Assembly: GCA_934661165.1 (NCBI GenBank)
Contig: CAKUJB010000011.1
Location: forward strand, 1 to 29,014
Source: an uncultured Microbacteriaceae bacterium
GTDB taxonomy: Bacteria; Actinomycetota; Actinomycetes; Actinomycetales; Microbacteriaceae
Direction of reading: 5' to 3'
DNA: 29,014 nucleotides
Part shown: piece after piece, positions 18,030-26,300 of the stretch
Position numbering within the stretch: the stretch's first letter is position 1
Layout: each line of letters opens with the position of its first letter
Notes under the pieces: generated by a model
Seen by the model: the letters and a program-made list of their open reading frames with translations, nothing else
What the model was told of the DNA's origin: nothing
The model's database searches: none
Position numbers and translations under genes: made by a program

Positions 18030-18162
18030 TCCCGGTCGTGGGCGTGTCGTGCGGGTGGCGTCCAGGGGCCCGACTTACGCTCGTCACGGAAATCCTCTGC
18101 CGGAGCAAATATTTAAAGTTCAGGTAGAGGTTGAAACTTCAGCCAGACGACGGAGGCCGGAC
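18030..18162 (+). promoter_or_regulatory. ftsZ upstream region with an AT-rich element
   Basis: This is the longest gap within the cluster apart from the one before mraZ, and it separates ftsQ from ftsZ. It contains a -10-like TACGCT (18076-18081) and an AT-rich core: AAATATTT, a perfect 8-bp palindrome (18107-18114), then an imperfect inverted repeat AAGTTCA (18116-18122) / TGAAACTT (18132-18139). It ends with the ribosome binding site GGAGG (18152-18156), 6 nt before the GTG. A dedicated ftsZ promoter and a regulator site are plausible; no regulator is assigned. Confidence 0.5.
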
Positions 18163-19347
18163 GTGACGTCGAACCAGAACTACCTCGCGATGATCAAGGT
18201 CGTCGGCATCGGCGGTGGCGGCGTCAACGCCGTCAACCGGATGATCGAGCTCGGCCTCAGCGGCGTCGAGTTCATCGCCATCAACACCGACGCCCAGGCG
18301 CTGCTGCTCAGCGACGCCGATGTGAAGCTCGACATCGGCCGCGACCTCACGAAGGGCCTCGGCGCAGGCGCCGACCCCGAGGTCGGCCGCCGCTCCGCGG
18401 AGGACCACGCCGAGGAGATCGAGGAGGCGCTGCGCGGCGCCGACATGGTCTTCGTCACCGCCGGCGAGGGCGGCGGGACCGGCACCGGCGGCGCGCCCGT
18501 CATCGCGCGGATCGCGAAGTCGATCGGCGCCCTCACGATCGGCGTCGTCACGAAGCCCTTCGGCTTCGAGGGCAAGCGCCGCATGCAGCAGGCCGAGCAC
18601 GGCGTGCAGCGGCTCAAGGAAGAGGTCGACACGCTCATCGTCGTCCCGAACGACCGGCTGCTCGAGATCTCCGACCGCGGCATCTCCATGCTCGAGGCCT
18701 TCCAGACCGCCGACCAGGTCCTCCTCGCCGGCGTGCAGGGCATCACCGACCTCATCACGACGCCCGGCCTCATCAACCTCGACTTCGCCGACGTGAAGTC
18801 GGTCATGCAGGGCGCGGGCTCCGCGCTCATGGGCATCGGCTCCTCCCGCGGCGCCGACCGCGCGATCAAGGCCGCCGAGATCGCCGTCTCCTCGCCCCTG
18901 CTCGAGGCCTCGATCGAGGGCGCCCACGGGGTGCTGCTGTCGATCCAGGGCGGCTCGAACCTCGGCATCTTCGAGATCAACGACGCCGCGAAGCTCGTCC
19001 AGGAGGCCGTGCACCCCGAGGCGAACATCATCTTCGGCGCCGTCATCGACGACACGCTCGGCGACGAGGTGCGCGTCACGGTCATCGCCGCGGGCTTCGA
19101 CGGTGGGGAGCCGCCGGTGAAGCCGGTCGCGCCGGCGCGCGCCCAGGGCGCATTCGACGACACCCGCGAGGTGCCCGGCGCGCCGGTCGCCCGCGACTTC
19201 GACACGAATGCGCTCGAGGAGACCCAGCCCGGTGTCGGCGGCGCGTCGGTCGAGGCCGAGTCGGCGCAGCCGAGCTACGTGCCGGCCGCCCGCGACGACT
19301 TCGGCGGGTTCGACGACGACCTCGACGTGCCGGAGTTCCTCAAGTAG
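18163..19347 (+). CDS. ftsZ: Cell division GTPase FtsZ
   Basis: Tubulin-like GTPase that forms the Z ring. The 394-residue protein shows VGIGGGGVNAVNRMIE (14-29), the tubulin signature GGGTGTG (103-109), and the T7 synergy loop NLDFADVK (205-212). A variable linker follows from about 320, and the conserved C-terminal peptide ends DLDVPEFLK, the part that binds SepF and other partners. GTG at 18163 was chosen because GGAGG lies 6 nt upstream and MTSNQNYLA matches the family start; an upstream in-frame ATG would translate the AT-rich control region. yggS follows after 13 bp. Confidence 0.97.
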   Translation: MTSNQNYLAMIKVVGIGGGGVNAVNRMIELGLSGVEFIAINTDAQALLLSDADVKLDIGRDLTKGLGAGADPEVGRRSAEDHAEEIEEALRGADMVFVTAGEGGGTGTGGAPVIARIAKSIGALTIGVVTKPFGFEGKRRMQQAEHGVQRLKEEVDTLIVVPNDRLLEISDRGISMLEAFQTADQVLLAGVQGITDLITTPGLINLDFADVKSVMQGAGSALMGIGSSRGADRAIKAAEIAVSSPLLEASIEGAHGVLLSIQGGSNLGIFEINDAAKLVQEAVHPEANIIFGAVIDDTLGDEVRVTVIAAGFDGGEPPVKPVAPARAQGAFDDTREVPGAPVARDFDTNALEETQPGVGGASVEAESAQPSYVPAARDDFGGFDDDLDVPEFLK

Positions 19348-19360
19348 ACCGGGCGCACCG

Positions 19361-20074
19361 ATGACGGGGACGCAGGCGCCGATCGACGAGGTCGGGCTCG
19401 CCGACAGGTATCGCCGGGTCCTCGACGACATCGCCGACGCCGCACGCGCGGCGGGCCGGGAGCCGGCAGAGCTCACGACGATCGTCGTGACGAAGTTCCA
19501 CCCGGCGGAGCTCGTCCGCGCGCTCGCGGCGCTCGGGCATCGCGACGTCGGCGAGTCGCGGCAGCAGGAGCTCGGGGCGAAGGCCGCGGCGCTGCCCGAT
19601 CTCGACCTCCACTGGCACTTCATCGGGCAGCTGCAGTCGAAGAAGACCGCGAAGGTCCTCGAGCACGCGCGGAGCATCCACTCGCTCGATCGCCCGTCGC
19701 TGCTCACGGCGCTCGAGGCGACCGGACGCGCCGCCGACGTGTACATCCAGGTGAACCTCACCGACGACCCTGGTCGCGGCGGCGTGCTCGCGCCCGAGCT
19801 CGCGGGTCTCGCCGAGGCGGTGCTCGCGGTGCCCGCGCTGCGGCTGCGAGGGCTCATGGCCGTCGCGGGGCTCGAAGCCGCGCCGCGCGCGGAGTTCGCC
19901 CGCGTGCGGGAGCTGCGCGACCGCGTCCTGCTGCCCATCGCGCCCGCCGCGACGGCGCTGTCGATGGGCATGTCCGGCGACTACCGCGACGCGATCGCCG
20001 AAGGCGCGACACACCTCAGAATCGGCACGGCAATCACGGGAAATCGCCCCGACCCTGCGTACGCTCGGAACTGA
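19361..20074 (+). CDS. YggS/PLPBP family pyridoxal phosphate homeostasis protein
   Basis: Binds pyridoxal 5'-phosphate and affects vitamin B6 and amino acid balance; it has no known enzymatic activity. The 237-residue TIM-barrel protein has the PLP-binding Lys45 in VVTKFHP (42-48), GESRQQEL, HWHFIGQLQSKK (84-95), SMGMSGDY and RIGTAITG near the end, all typical. ATG at 19361 gives the usual length. In mycobacteria and streptomycetes a laccase-domain gene (pgeF/yfiH) commonly sits between ftsZ and this gene; it is not present here. Confidence 0.94.
   Translation: MTGTQAPIDEVGLADRYRRVLDDIADAARAAGREPAELTTIVVTKFHPAELVRALAALGHRDVGESRQQELGAKAAALPDLDLHWHFIGQLQSKKTAKVLEHARSIHSLDRPSLLTALEATGRAADVYIQVNLTDDPGRGGVLAPELAGLAEAVLAVPALRLRGLMAVAGLEAAPRAEFARVRELRDRVLLPIAPAATALSMGMSGDYRDAIAEGATHLRIGTAITGNRPDPAYARN
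20060..20065 (+). promoter_or_regulatory. Candidate -10 element for sepF
   Basis: TACGCT lies in the last codons of yggS, about 30 nt before the sepF ATG. No -35 is recognised. The same hexamer occurs upstream of ftsZ. Confidence 0.25.
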
Positions 20075-20095
20075 CCCAAGACCGGGAGGATCACC

Positions 20096-20536
20096 ATGAG
20101 CAACCCGCTGCGCAAGTTCGGCGAGTACCTCGGGCTCGTCGAGCCCGGCGAGGAGTACCAGGACGAGCCCGCGCACTCGAGCGCGGTCGACGAGCCCGTC
20201 CGCACCGCCGCGGTGACGCCGATCCGGCGGAACGCGCCACGCGCGACGGGAGCCGAGATGAACGAGATCCTCACCGTCCACCCGAGGGCCTTCAAGGACG
20301 TCAAGGTCATCGCGGAGCACTTCCGGGACGGCGTCCCGGTCATCATCAACATCACGCAGATGTCCGAGTCGGAGGCCAGGCGCCTCATCGACTTCACCTG
20401 CGGACTCGCCGAGGCGCTCTTCGGCAAGATGGAGCGCGTCACCGGCAAGGTCTTCCTGCTCTCGCCGTCGCACGTCGCCATCAGCGGCGAGGGCGCGGAC
20501 GCCTCCGACGAGCTCGACGCGTCGTTCTTCGCCTGA
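20096..20536 (+). CDS. sepF: Cell division protein SepF
   Basis: Membrane anchor of the Z ring in actinobacteria, which lack FtsA. The 146 residues have an N-terminal amphipathic helix (MSNPLRKFGEYLGL) expected to bind membrane, an acidic linker (15-50), and the SepF core (about 60-135) with the motifs VHPRAFKD, IINITQM, ARRLIDFTCG and KVFLLSP. A strong ribosome binding site GGGAGG (20084-20089) lies 6 nt before the ATG. It lies in the common actinobacterial order yggS-sepF-yggT-divIVA and probably acts directly with the C-terminal FtsZ peptide. Confidence 0.95.
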   Translation: MSNPLRKFGEYLGLVEPGEEYQDEPAHSSAVDEPVRTAAVTPIRRNAPRATGAEMNEILTVHPRAFKDVKVIAEHFRDGVPVIINITQMSESEARRLIDFTCGLAEALFGKMERVTGKVFLLSPSHVAISGEGADASDELDASFFA

Positions 20537-20571
20537 TCGCGAAGCTGCGCGTGCCTTGCGGCGCGCATTCG

Positions 20572-20577
20572 TAGGAT
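20572..20577 (+). promoter_or_regulatory. -10 element of a leaderless promoter (yggT)
   Basis: TAGGAT, then six bases, then GTG at 20584, with no Shine-Dalgarno. The spacing is the same as upstream of the isoprenyl synthase, DUF3040 and dnaE genes. Confidence 0.55.
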
Positions 20578-20583
20578 GAACAG

Positions 20584-20883
20584 GTGACCATCGCGCAGAT
20601 CATCCTCAGCGTGCTCACCACCGCGCTGACGCTGTATCTGCTCGCGCTGTGGCTGCGCATCGGCCTCGATCTCGTGCTCGCCTTCTCGCGCAGCTGGCGC
20701 CCCCGCGGCGTCATGCTCGTCATCGCCGAGTCGACGTACACGATCACGGATCCGCCCGTCCGGCTCCTGCGCCGTGCCCTGCCGCCGCTCAGAATCGGCG
20801 CCCTCGCGCTCGACTTCTCGGTCGCGATCATCATGCTCGCCGTCATCCTGCTCATGACGATTCTCGGAGCCATGCTCGGCTAG
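20584..20883 (+). CDS. YggT family membrane protein
   Basis: A 99-residue protein with two long hydrophobic segments (about 3-34 and 76-98) joined by a positively charged loop containing the YggT motif TDPPVRLLRRALPPL. YggT proteins lie next to sepF and divIVA in many Gram-positive bacteria; a role in division-linked membrane organisation or osmotic tolerance has been proposed but the function is not settled. The GTG start lacks a ribosome binding site and is placed 6 nt after a -10 hexamer. The stop codon TAG is part of a TAGGCT hexamer that may belong to a divIVA promoter. Confidence 0.9.
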   Translation: MTIAQIILSVLTTALTLYLLALWLRIGLDLVLAFSRSWRPRGVMLVIAESTYTITDPPVRLLRRALPPLRIGALALDFSVAIIMLAVILLMTILGAMLG

Positions 20884-20886
20884 GCT
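20881..20886 (+). promoter_or_regulatory. Candidate -10 element for divIVA/wag31
   Basis: TAGGCT overlaps the yggT stop and would start transcription about 40 nt before the divIVA ATG, leaving room for the ribosome binding site GAGG at 20923-20926. No good -35 is seen. Confidence 0.3.
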
Positions 20887-20934
20887 TCATCCACCACCTG
20901 AAGGTTCGACAAGAAAGCTGCTGAGGTCACCACG

Positions 20935-21825
20935 ATGGCACTGACGCCGAATGACGTGCTCAACAAGCAATTCGCGACGACCAGGCTCAAGGAGGGCTAC
21001 GACCAGGATGAGGTCGATGACTTCCTCGACGAGGTCCTCGCCGAGTTCCAGCGCCTGATCGGCGAGAACGAGAACCTCAAGACGCAGCTTGCCGCGGCGC
21101 CCGCCGCGGCGGCGCCGGCCGGAGACAGCGGCGAGGCCGAGTCCCTGCGCGAGCAGCTGGCGGCGGCCCAGCATCAGGTCCAGGAACTGCAGACGCAGCT
21201 CGAGCAGGCGAAGGAGCAGTCCGGCGCGCTCGACGGCATGGGCAGCGCCGAGTACCTCCAGCTCGCGCGTCGCGTCCACGAGGAGCACGTTCGGGAGGGC
21301 GTCGTCAAGCGCGACCAGCTCATCGCCGAGGGCGAGGAGCAGTCGAAGACGCTCGCCGCGGAGGCCCAGGCGAAGTCCGAGTCCGTCGTCGTCGCCGCGC
21401 AGAACCGCGCCTCCTCGCTCGTCAACGAGGCGCAGGCGGCCGCGAACGCGATCGCGAACGAGGCGCAGGAGAAGGCGGCCGCGCTCGTCGCGGAGGCCCA
21501 GCGCCGCTACGACAGCCAGGTCGTCGAGCTCTCGCAGGAGGTCTCGACGCTCACGGGCCGCAAGTCGGAGCTCGACCGGGCGGTCGCGGAGCTTCAGGAC
21601 TTCGAGCGCAACTACCGCGCCTCGCTGCGCAGCTACCTCGAGACGCAGCTCGGCGAGCTCGCGGGCGTCGGGGCGGTCGCGACCGGCTCGGTGCCCACCT
21701 CGACCGAGTCGACGGGCGACGCGACGACGGGCCAGCAGCCGTCGGTCGAGGCGCCGGAGCCGCCCGTGCCCGGCCTCGGCGGCGACACCGGCGAGCAGCC
21801 CGGCGCGCCTCGTTTTGGCGACTGA
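20935..21825 (+). CDS. wag31: Polar growth and division protein DivIVA/Wag31
   Basis: Coiled-coil scaffold that gathers at curved membranes and directs polar wall growth in actinobacteria. The 296 residues start with the canonical membrane-binding domain (MALTPNDVLNKQF, then EGYDQDEVDDFLDEV at 20-34). A first coiled coil covers about 36-95, with an Ala/Pro-rich break at 53-65, and a long second coiled coil covers about 105-240, rich in EAQ and AEAQ repeats. The C-terminal 55 residues are disordered and Thr/Pro/Gly-rich. GAGG lies 8 nt before the ATG. In mycobacteria Wag31 is phosphorylated by PknA/PknB, so the kinase gene at the left edge could act on it; no site is assigned here. Confidence 0.95.
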   Translation: MALTPNDVLNKQFATTRLKEGYDQDEVDDFLDEVLAEFQRLIGENENLKTQLAAAPAAAAPAGDSGEAESLREQLAAAQHQVQELQTQLEQAKEQSGALDGMGSAEYLQLARRVHEEHVREGVVKRDQLIAEGEEQSKTLAAEAQAKSESVVVAAQNRASSLVNEAQAAANAIANEAQEKAAALVAEAQRRYDSQVVELSQEVSTLTGRKSELDRAVAELQDFERNYRASLRSYLETQLGELAGVGAVATGSVPTSTESTGDATTGQQPSVEAPEPPVPGLGGDTGEQPGAPRFGD

Positions 21826-21856
21826 CACGCCGTCGCGGTCGCGCGCGACCCTGCGG

Positions 21857-22411
21857 ATGGGCGCCCTGGCGCTCGTCCTCGGCGTCGCCGCGGGAGTGCT
21901 CCTCATCGACCAGCTCGCGAAGGCGTGGGTCGTCGCGAACCTCCCGCACGGCGAGGCGGTCGACGTCCTCGGCGAGGTGCTCCAGTTCGTCTTCGTCCGC
22001 AACCCAGGTGCGGCGTTCTCGATGGGCGGCGGCGTCACGTGGATCTTCGCGATCCTCGCGGCGACCGTCGCGGTCGTCATCGTCGTCTTCGCGCGCCGGA
22101 TCCGCTCGCTCGCGTGGGCGACCGTCTTCGGCATGCTCCTCGGCGGCACACTCGGCAACCTGACGGACCGGCTGCTGCGTGAGCCCGGGTTCGGCACGGG
22201 GCACGTCGTCGACTTCATCAAGCTCTGGGGCTTCCCGGCGATCTTCAACATCGCGGACATCGCCATCACGGCGAGCATGGTCCTGCTCGTGCTGCTGACG
22301 CTGCTCGGCATCGGGCTCGACGGCACGCGACAGCGCAAGGCGGTCACGTCGGGCGAGCCGCCTGCGGTGAGCCGTGACGAACCGCCTGCGGTGAGCCGTG
22401 ACGAGCCGTAG
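21857..22411 (+). CDS. lspA: Lipoprotein signal peptidase LspA
   Basis: Aspartyl protease that removes signal peptides of lipidated lipoproteins in the cytoplasmic membrane. With the ATG used here the protein has 184 residues and four predicted membrane helices. It carries NPGAAFSM (49-56), GGTLGNLTDRL (96-106) and FNIADIAI (130-137); Asp104 and Asp134 are the catalytic pair. The start is uncertain: no ribosome binding site is visible, and an in-frame TTG at 21815, overlapping the divIVA stop, would add 14 residues. The C-terminal tail holds two copies of the octapeptide EPPAVSRD made by a 24-bp tandem repeat. rluD overlaps the 3' end by 14 bp. Confidence 0.93.
   Translation: MGALALVLGVAAGVLLIDQLAKAWVVANLPHGEAVDVLGEVLQFVFVRNPGAAFSMGGGVTWIFAILAATVAVVIVVFARRIRSLAWATVFGMLLGGTLGNLTDRLLREPGFGTGHVVDFIKLWGFPAIFNIADIAITASMVLLVLLTLLGIGLDGTRQRKAVTSGEPPAVSRDEPPAVSRDEP
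22355..22402 (+). repeat. 24-bp tandem duplication across the lspA-rluD junction
   Basis: Two adjacent 24-bp units that differ at one base (GAGCCG versus GAACCG at the start). In lspA they encode EPPAVSRD twice. The end of the second unit carries the GTGAC that starts rluD, and the first unit holds an identical GTGAC 24 bp upstream, in frame with rluD. Confidence 0.9.
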
Positions 22412-23318
22412 TCTCCCCGTCCCCGACGGGCTGCACGGCCAGCGTGCCGATGCCGCCCTGGCGAAGCTGCTCGGCTTCTCTCGGACCTTCGCCGTGGAGG
22501 TCCTCGAGGCCGGCGGGGTGCGCCAGGACGGCGCGCCGCTCGGCAAGTCCGACCGGCTGCGAGCCGGCGCCTGGCTCGAGATCGAATGGGTCGAGCGGGC
22601 CGAGCCGCAGATCGTCGCCGAGGTCGTCGAGGGCGTCCGCATCGTCCTCGAGGACGACGACATCATCGTCGTCGACAAGCCGGCCGGCGTCGCGGCGCAC
22701 CCCTCGGTCGGCTGGGAGGGCCCGACGGTCGTCGGAGCCCTCGCGGGCCTCGGGCGGCGGATCTCGACGAGCGGCGCCGCGGAGCGCCAGGGCGTCGTGC
22801 ATCGTCTCGACGCCGGCACGAGCGGGCTCATGGTCGTCGCGAGCTCGGAGCGGGCCTACACGGAGCTGAAGCGGCAATTCCACGACCGCGAGGTCCACAA
22901 GACCTATCACGCGCTCGTGCAGGGCCACCCCGACCCGCTCGCGGGCACCATCGATGCGCCGATCGGACGCCACCCCTCGGCGGGCTGGCGGTTCGCGGTC
23001 GTCGCCGACGGCAAGCACGCCGTGACGCACTACGAGACGCTCGAGGCCTTCCCGGGCGCTTCGCTGCTCGAGATCCAGCTCGAGACGGGGCGCACCCATC
23101 AGATCCGCGTCCACATGGCGGCGCAGCGCCACCCGTGCTGCGGCGACGCGCTGTACGGCGCCGATCCGGCGCTGAGCAAGCGGCTCGGCCTCACTCGGCA
23201 GTGGCTGCACGCGCACCGCCTCGGCTTCGCGCACCCCGCCACGGGGGAGCGGGTCGACGTGACGAGCCCGTACGCCGCCGACCTTCAACGCGCCCTTGAG
23301 GTGATCGCCGCCGCCTGA
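22398..23318 (+). CDS. Ribosomal large subunit pseudouridine synthase, RluA/RluD family
   Basis: Converts uridines in 23S rRNA to pseudouridine. The 306-residue protein has an N-terminal S4-like RNA-binding domain (about 10-65: DGLHGQRADAALAKLLGFSR) and the catalytic domain with DKPAGVAAHPS (93-103), HRLDAGTSGLMV (135-146; catalytic Asp138) and LETGRTHQIRVH. RluD is the closest familiar member, but the exact uridine targets cannot be told from sequence. The GTG start lies within the end of lspA, and the usual lspA-rluD pairing suggests coupling. A GTG in frame 24 bp upstream, created by the tandem repeat, is an alternative start that would add EPPAVSR-like codons. Confidence 0.93.
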   Translation: MTSRSLPVPDGLHGQRADAALAKLLGFSRTFAVEVLEAGGVRQDGAPLGKSDRLRAGAWLEIEWVERAEPQIVAEVVEGVRIVLEDDDIIVVDKPAGVAAHPSVGWEGPTVVGALAGLGRRISTSGAAERQGVVHRLDAGTSGLMVVASSERAYTELKRQFHDREVHKTYHALVQGHPDPLAGTIDAPIGRHPSAGWRFAVVADGKHAVTHYETLEAFPGASLLEIQLETGRTHQIRVHMAAQRHPCCGDALYGADPALSKRLGLTRQWLHAHRLGFAHPATGERVDVTSPYAADLQRALEVIAAA

Positions 23319-23353
23319 CCGTGTGACCGGGACGGGTTGTCACCGGCCGCGGT

Positions 23354-23359
23354 TATGGT
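23354..23359 (+). promoter_or_regulatory. -10 element of a leaderless promoter (dnaE)
   Basis: TATGGT, then six bases, then ATG at 23366. No ribosome binding site and no convincing -35 hexamer are present in the 47-bp gap after rluD. Confidence 0.6.
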
Positions 23360-23365
23360 CGATGC

Positions 23366-26300
23366 ATGGCCTCCGGGGACTCCTTCGCGCATCTGCACGT
23401 CCACACGGAGTACTCGATGCTCGACGGCGCCGCGCGCGTCGGCGAGCTCCTCGACGAGGCCGTCGCCCTCGGCATGCCGGCCATCGCCATCACCGACCAT
23501 GGCAACAACTTCGGCGCGTTCGAGTTCTGGCGGCAGGCGAAGGCGCGGGGCATCAAGCCGATCATCGGCACGGAGGCATATCTCACCCCGGGGACGCACC
23601 GCTCCGACAAGACGCGCGTGCGCTGGGCCGAGGGCGAAGGGCTCAATGCCGACGACGTCGGCGGCGGCGGCGCGTACACGCACATGACGCTCCTCGCCGA
23701 GACGACGGAGGGCATGCACAACCTGTTCCGCCTCTCCTCGCTCGCCTCGATCGAGGGGCACTACTTCAAGCCGCGCATGGACCGCGAGCTGCTCGCGCAG
23801 CACGCGAAGGGCATCATCGCGACGACCGGCTGCGTCGGCGGCGAGGTGCAGACCCGGCTGCGCCTCGGCCAGTACGAGGAGGCGAGGCGGGCCGCTGCGG
23901 AGTTCCGCGACATCTTCGGCCCCGACAACTTCTTCGCCGAGATCATGGACCACGGCATCGAGATCGAGCGCCGCACGCAGTCGGAGCTCATCCGGCTCGC
24001 GAAGGACGTCGGCCTGCCGCTCGTCGCGACGAACGATCTGCACTACACGCACGCGGGGGACGCGGCGGCGCACGCCGCGCTGCTGTGCGTGCAGTCCGGC
24101 TCGACGATGCACGATCCGAACCGGTTCAAGTTCGACGCCGACGAGTTCTACCTCAAGACGCCCGCGGAGATGCGCCACCTCTTCCGCGACCATCCGGAGG
24201 CGTGCGACGCGACGCTCCTCATCGCGGAGCGCTGCGAGGCCGAGTTCGCCCCGCAGGAGGGGCGCTACATGGCGCGCTTCCCGGTGCCGGACGGGGAGAC
24301 CGACGTCACGTGGTTCCGCAAGGAGGTCGAGCGCGGCCTCGGCGAGCGCTACCCCGACGGGATCACCGACCGCGTGCGGCAGCAGGCCGACTACGAGATG
24401 GACGTCATCATTTCGAAGGGCTACGCGAGCTACTTCCTCGTCGTCGCCGACTTCATCAACTGGTCGAAGCGCAACGGCATCCGGGTCGGCCCCGGCCGCG
24501 GGTCCGGCGCGGGGTCGATCGCGGCGTACGCCATGCGCATCACCGATCTCGATCCCATCGAGCACGGGCTCATCTTCGAGCGGTTCCTCAACCCCGAGCG
24601 CGTGTCGATGCCCGACTTCGACGTCGACTTCGACGACCGCCGCCGCGGCGAGGTCATCCGCTACGTCACCGACAAGTACGGCTCGGATCACGTCGCGCAG
24701 ATCGTCACGTACGGCACGATCGCCGCGAAGCAGGCGCTCAAGGACGCGGCCCGCGTCCTCGGCCACCCCTTCGCGATGGGCGACCGCCTCACGAAGGCGA
24801 TGCCCGACCCCGCGCAGGGGCACAACATGCCGCTCGCGCACGTCCTCGACCCGGGCGCCGATCGCTATCACGAGGCGAAGGACCTCCGCGAGATCATCGA
24901 GACCGACGCGGAGGCCCGCGTCGTCTTCGACACCGCGATGGGGCTCGAGGGGCTGCGCCGCCAGTGGGGCGTGCACGCCGCGGGCGTCATCCTGTCGAGC
25001 GAGCCCCTCCTCGATGTCATCCCGATCATGCGCCGCGAGCAGGACGGCCAGATCATCACGCAGTTCGACTACCCGGCCGCCGAGGCGCTCGGGCTCGTGA
25101 AGATGGACTTCCTGGGGCTCCGGAATCTCACGATCATCGACGACGCGCTCGACAACATCGAGGCGAACCGCGGGCACCGCCCGGTCCTCGAGGAGCTCCC
25201 GTTCACGGACGAGGCGACGTACCGGCTGCTGTCGAGCGGTGAGACCCTCGGCGTCTTCCAGCTCGACTCCGGCCCGCTGCGCTCGCTGCTCAAGCTCATG
25301 CGTCCGGACAGCTTCGAGGACATCTCCGCCGTCATCGCGCTGTACCGGCCCGGCCCGATGGGCGCCGACTCGCACACGAACTACGCGCTGCGCAAGAACG
25401 GGCAGCAGCCGATCACGCCCATTCATCCCGAGCTCGCCGAGCCGCTCGCCGACATCCTCGAGGAGAGCTACGGGCTCATCATCTACCAGGAGCAGGTCAT
25501 GGCGATCGCGCAGCGCGTCGCCGGCTACACGCTCGGTCAGGCCGACCTGCTCCGCCGCGCGATGGGCAAGAAGAAGAAGGAGATCCTCGACAAGGAGTTC
25601 GAGCCCTTCTCCGCGGGCATGCGCGGCAACGGCTTCTCCGACGCCGCGATCACCAAGCTCTGGGAGATCCTCGTCCCGTTCTCCGACTACGCCTTCAACA
25701 AGGCGCACTCCGCGGCCTACGGCGTCATCTCGTACTGGACCGCCTACCTCAAGCAGCACTATCCGGCCGAGTACATGGCCGCGCTGCTCACGAGCGTCGG
25801 CGACAAGAAGGACACCATGGCGATCTACCTCGCCGAGTGCCGTCGGATGGGGATCCGGGTCCTGCCGCCCGACGTCAACGAGTCGGTCGCGTACTTCAGC
25901 GCCGCGGGGGAGGACATCCGCTTCGGCCTCGGGGCCGTGCGCAACGTCGGCTTCGGCGCCGTCGAGCAGATCCGGGCCGCGCGAGAGTCGAAGGAGCCCT
26001 TCACGGGCTTCCACGACTTCCTCGCGAAGGTCCCGCTCCAGGTTGCGAACAAGCGCACGCTCGAGTCGCTCGTCAAGGCCGGCGCGTTCGACTCGCTCCA
26101 CCCCGTGCGCCGCGCGCTCTTCGAGATCCACGAGGAGGCGGTCGACGCGGCCGTCTCGATCAAGCGCAACGAGGCGAGCGGCATGGTCGGCTTCGACTTC
26201 GACTCGCTCTGGGACGAGCCCGCACAGGCCGTCGACTCGGTGCCGGAGATGCCGGAGTGGACGAAGCGCGACAAGCTCGCCTTCGAGCGCGAGATGCTCG

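Noticed and set aside
23319..23353. Short GTGAC/GTCAC inverted repeat after rluD as a terminator
   Set aside because: The stem is only 5 bp, the loop is long and no T-run follows.
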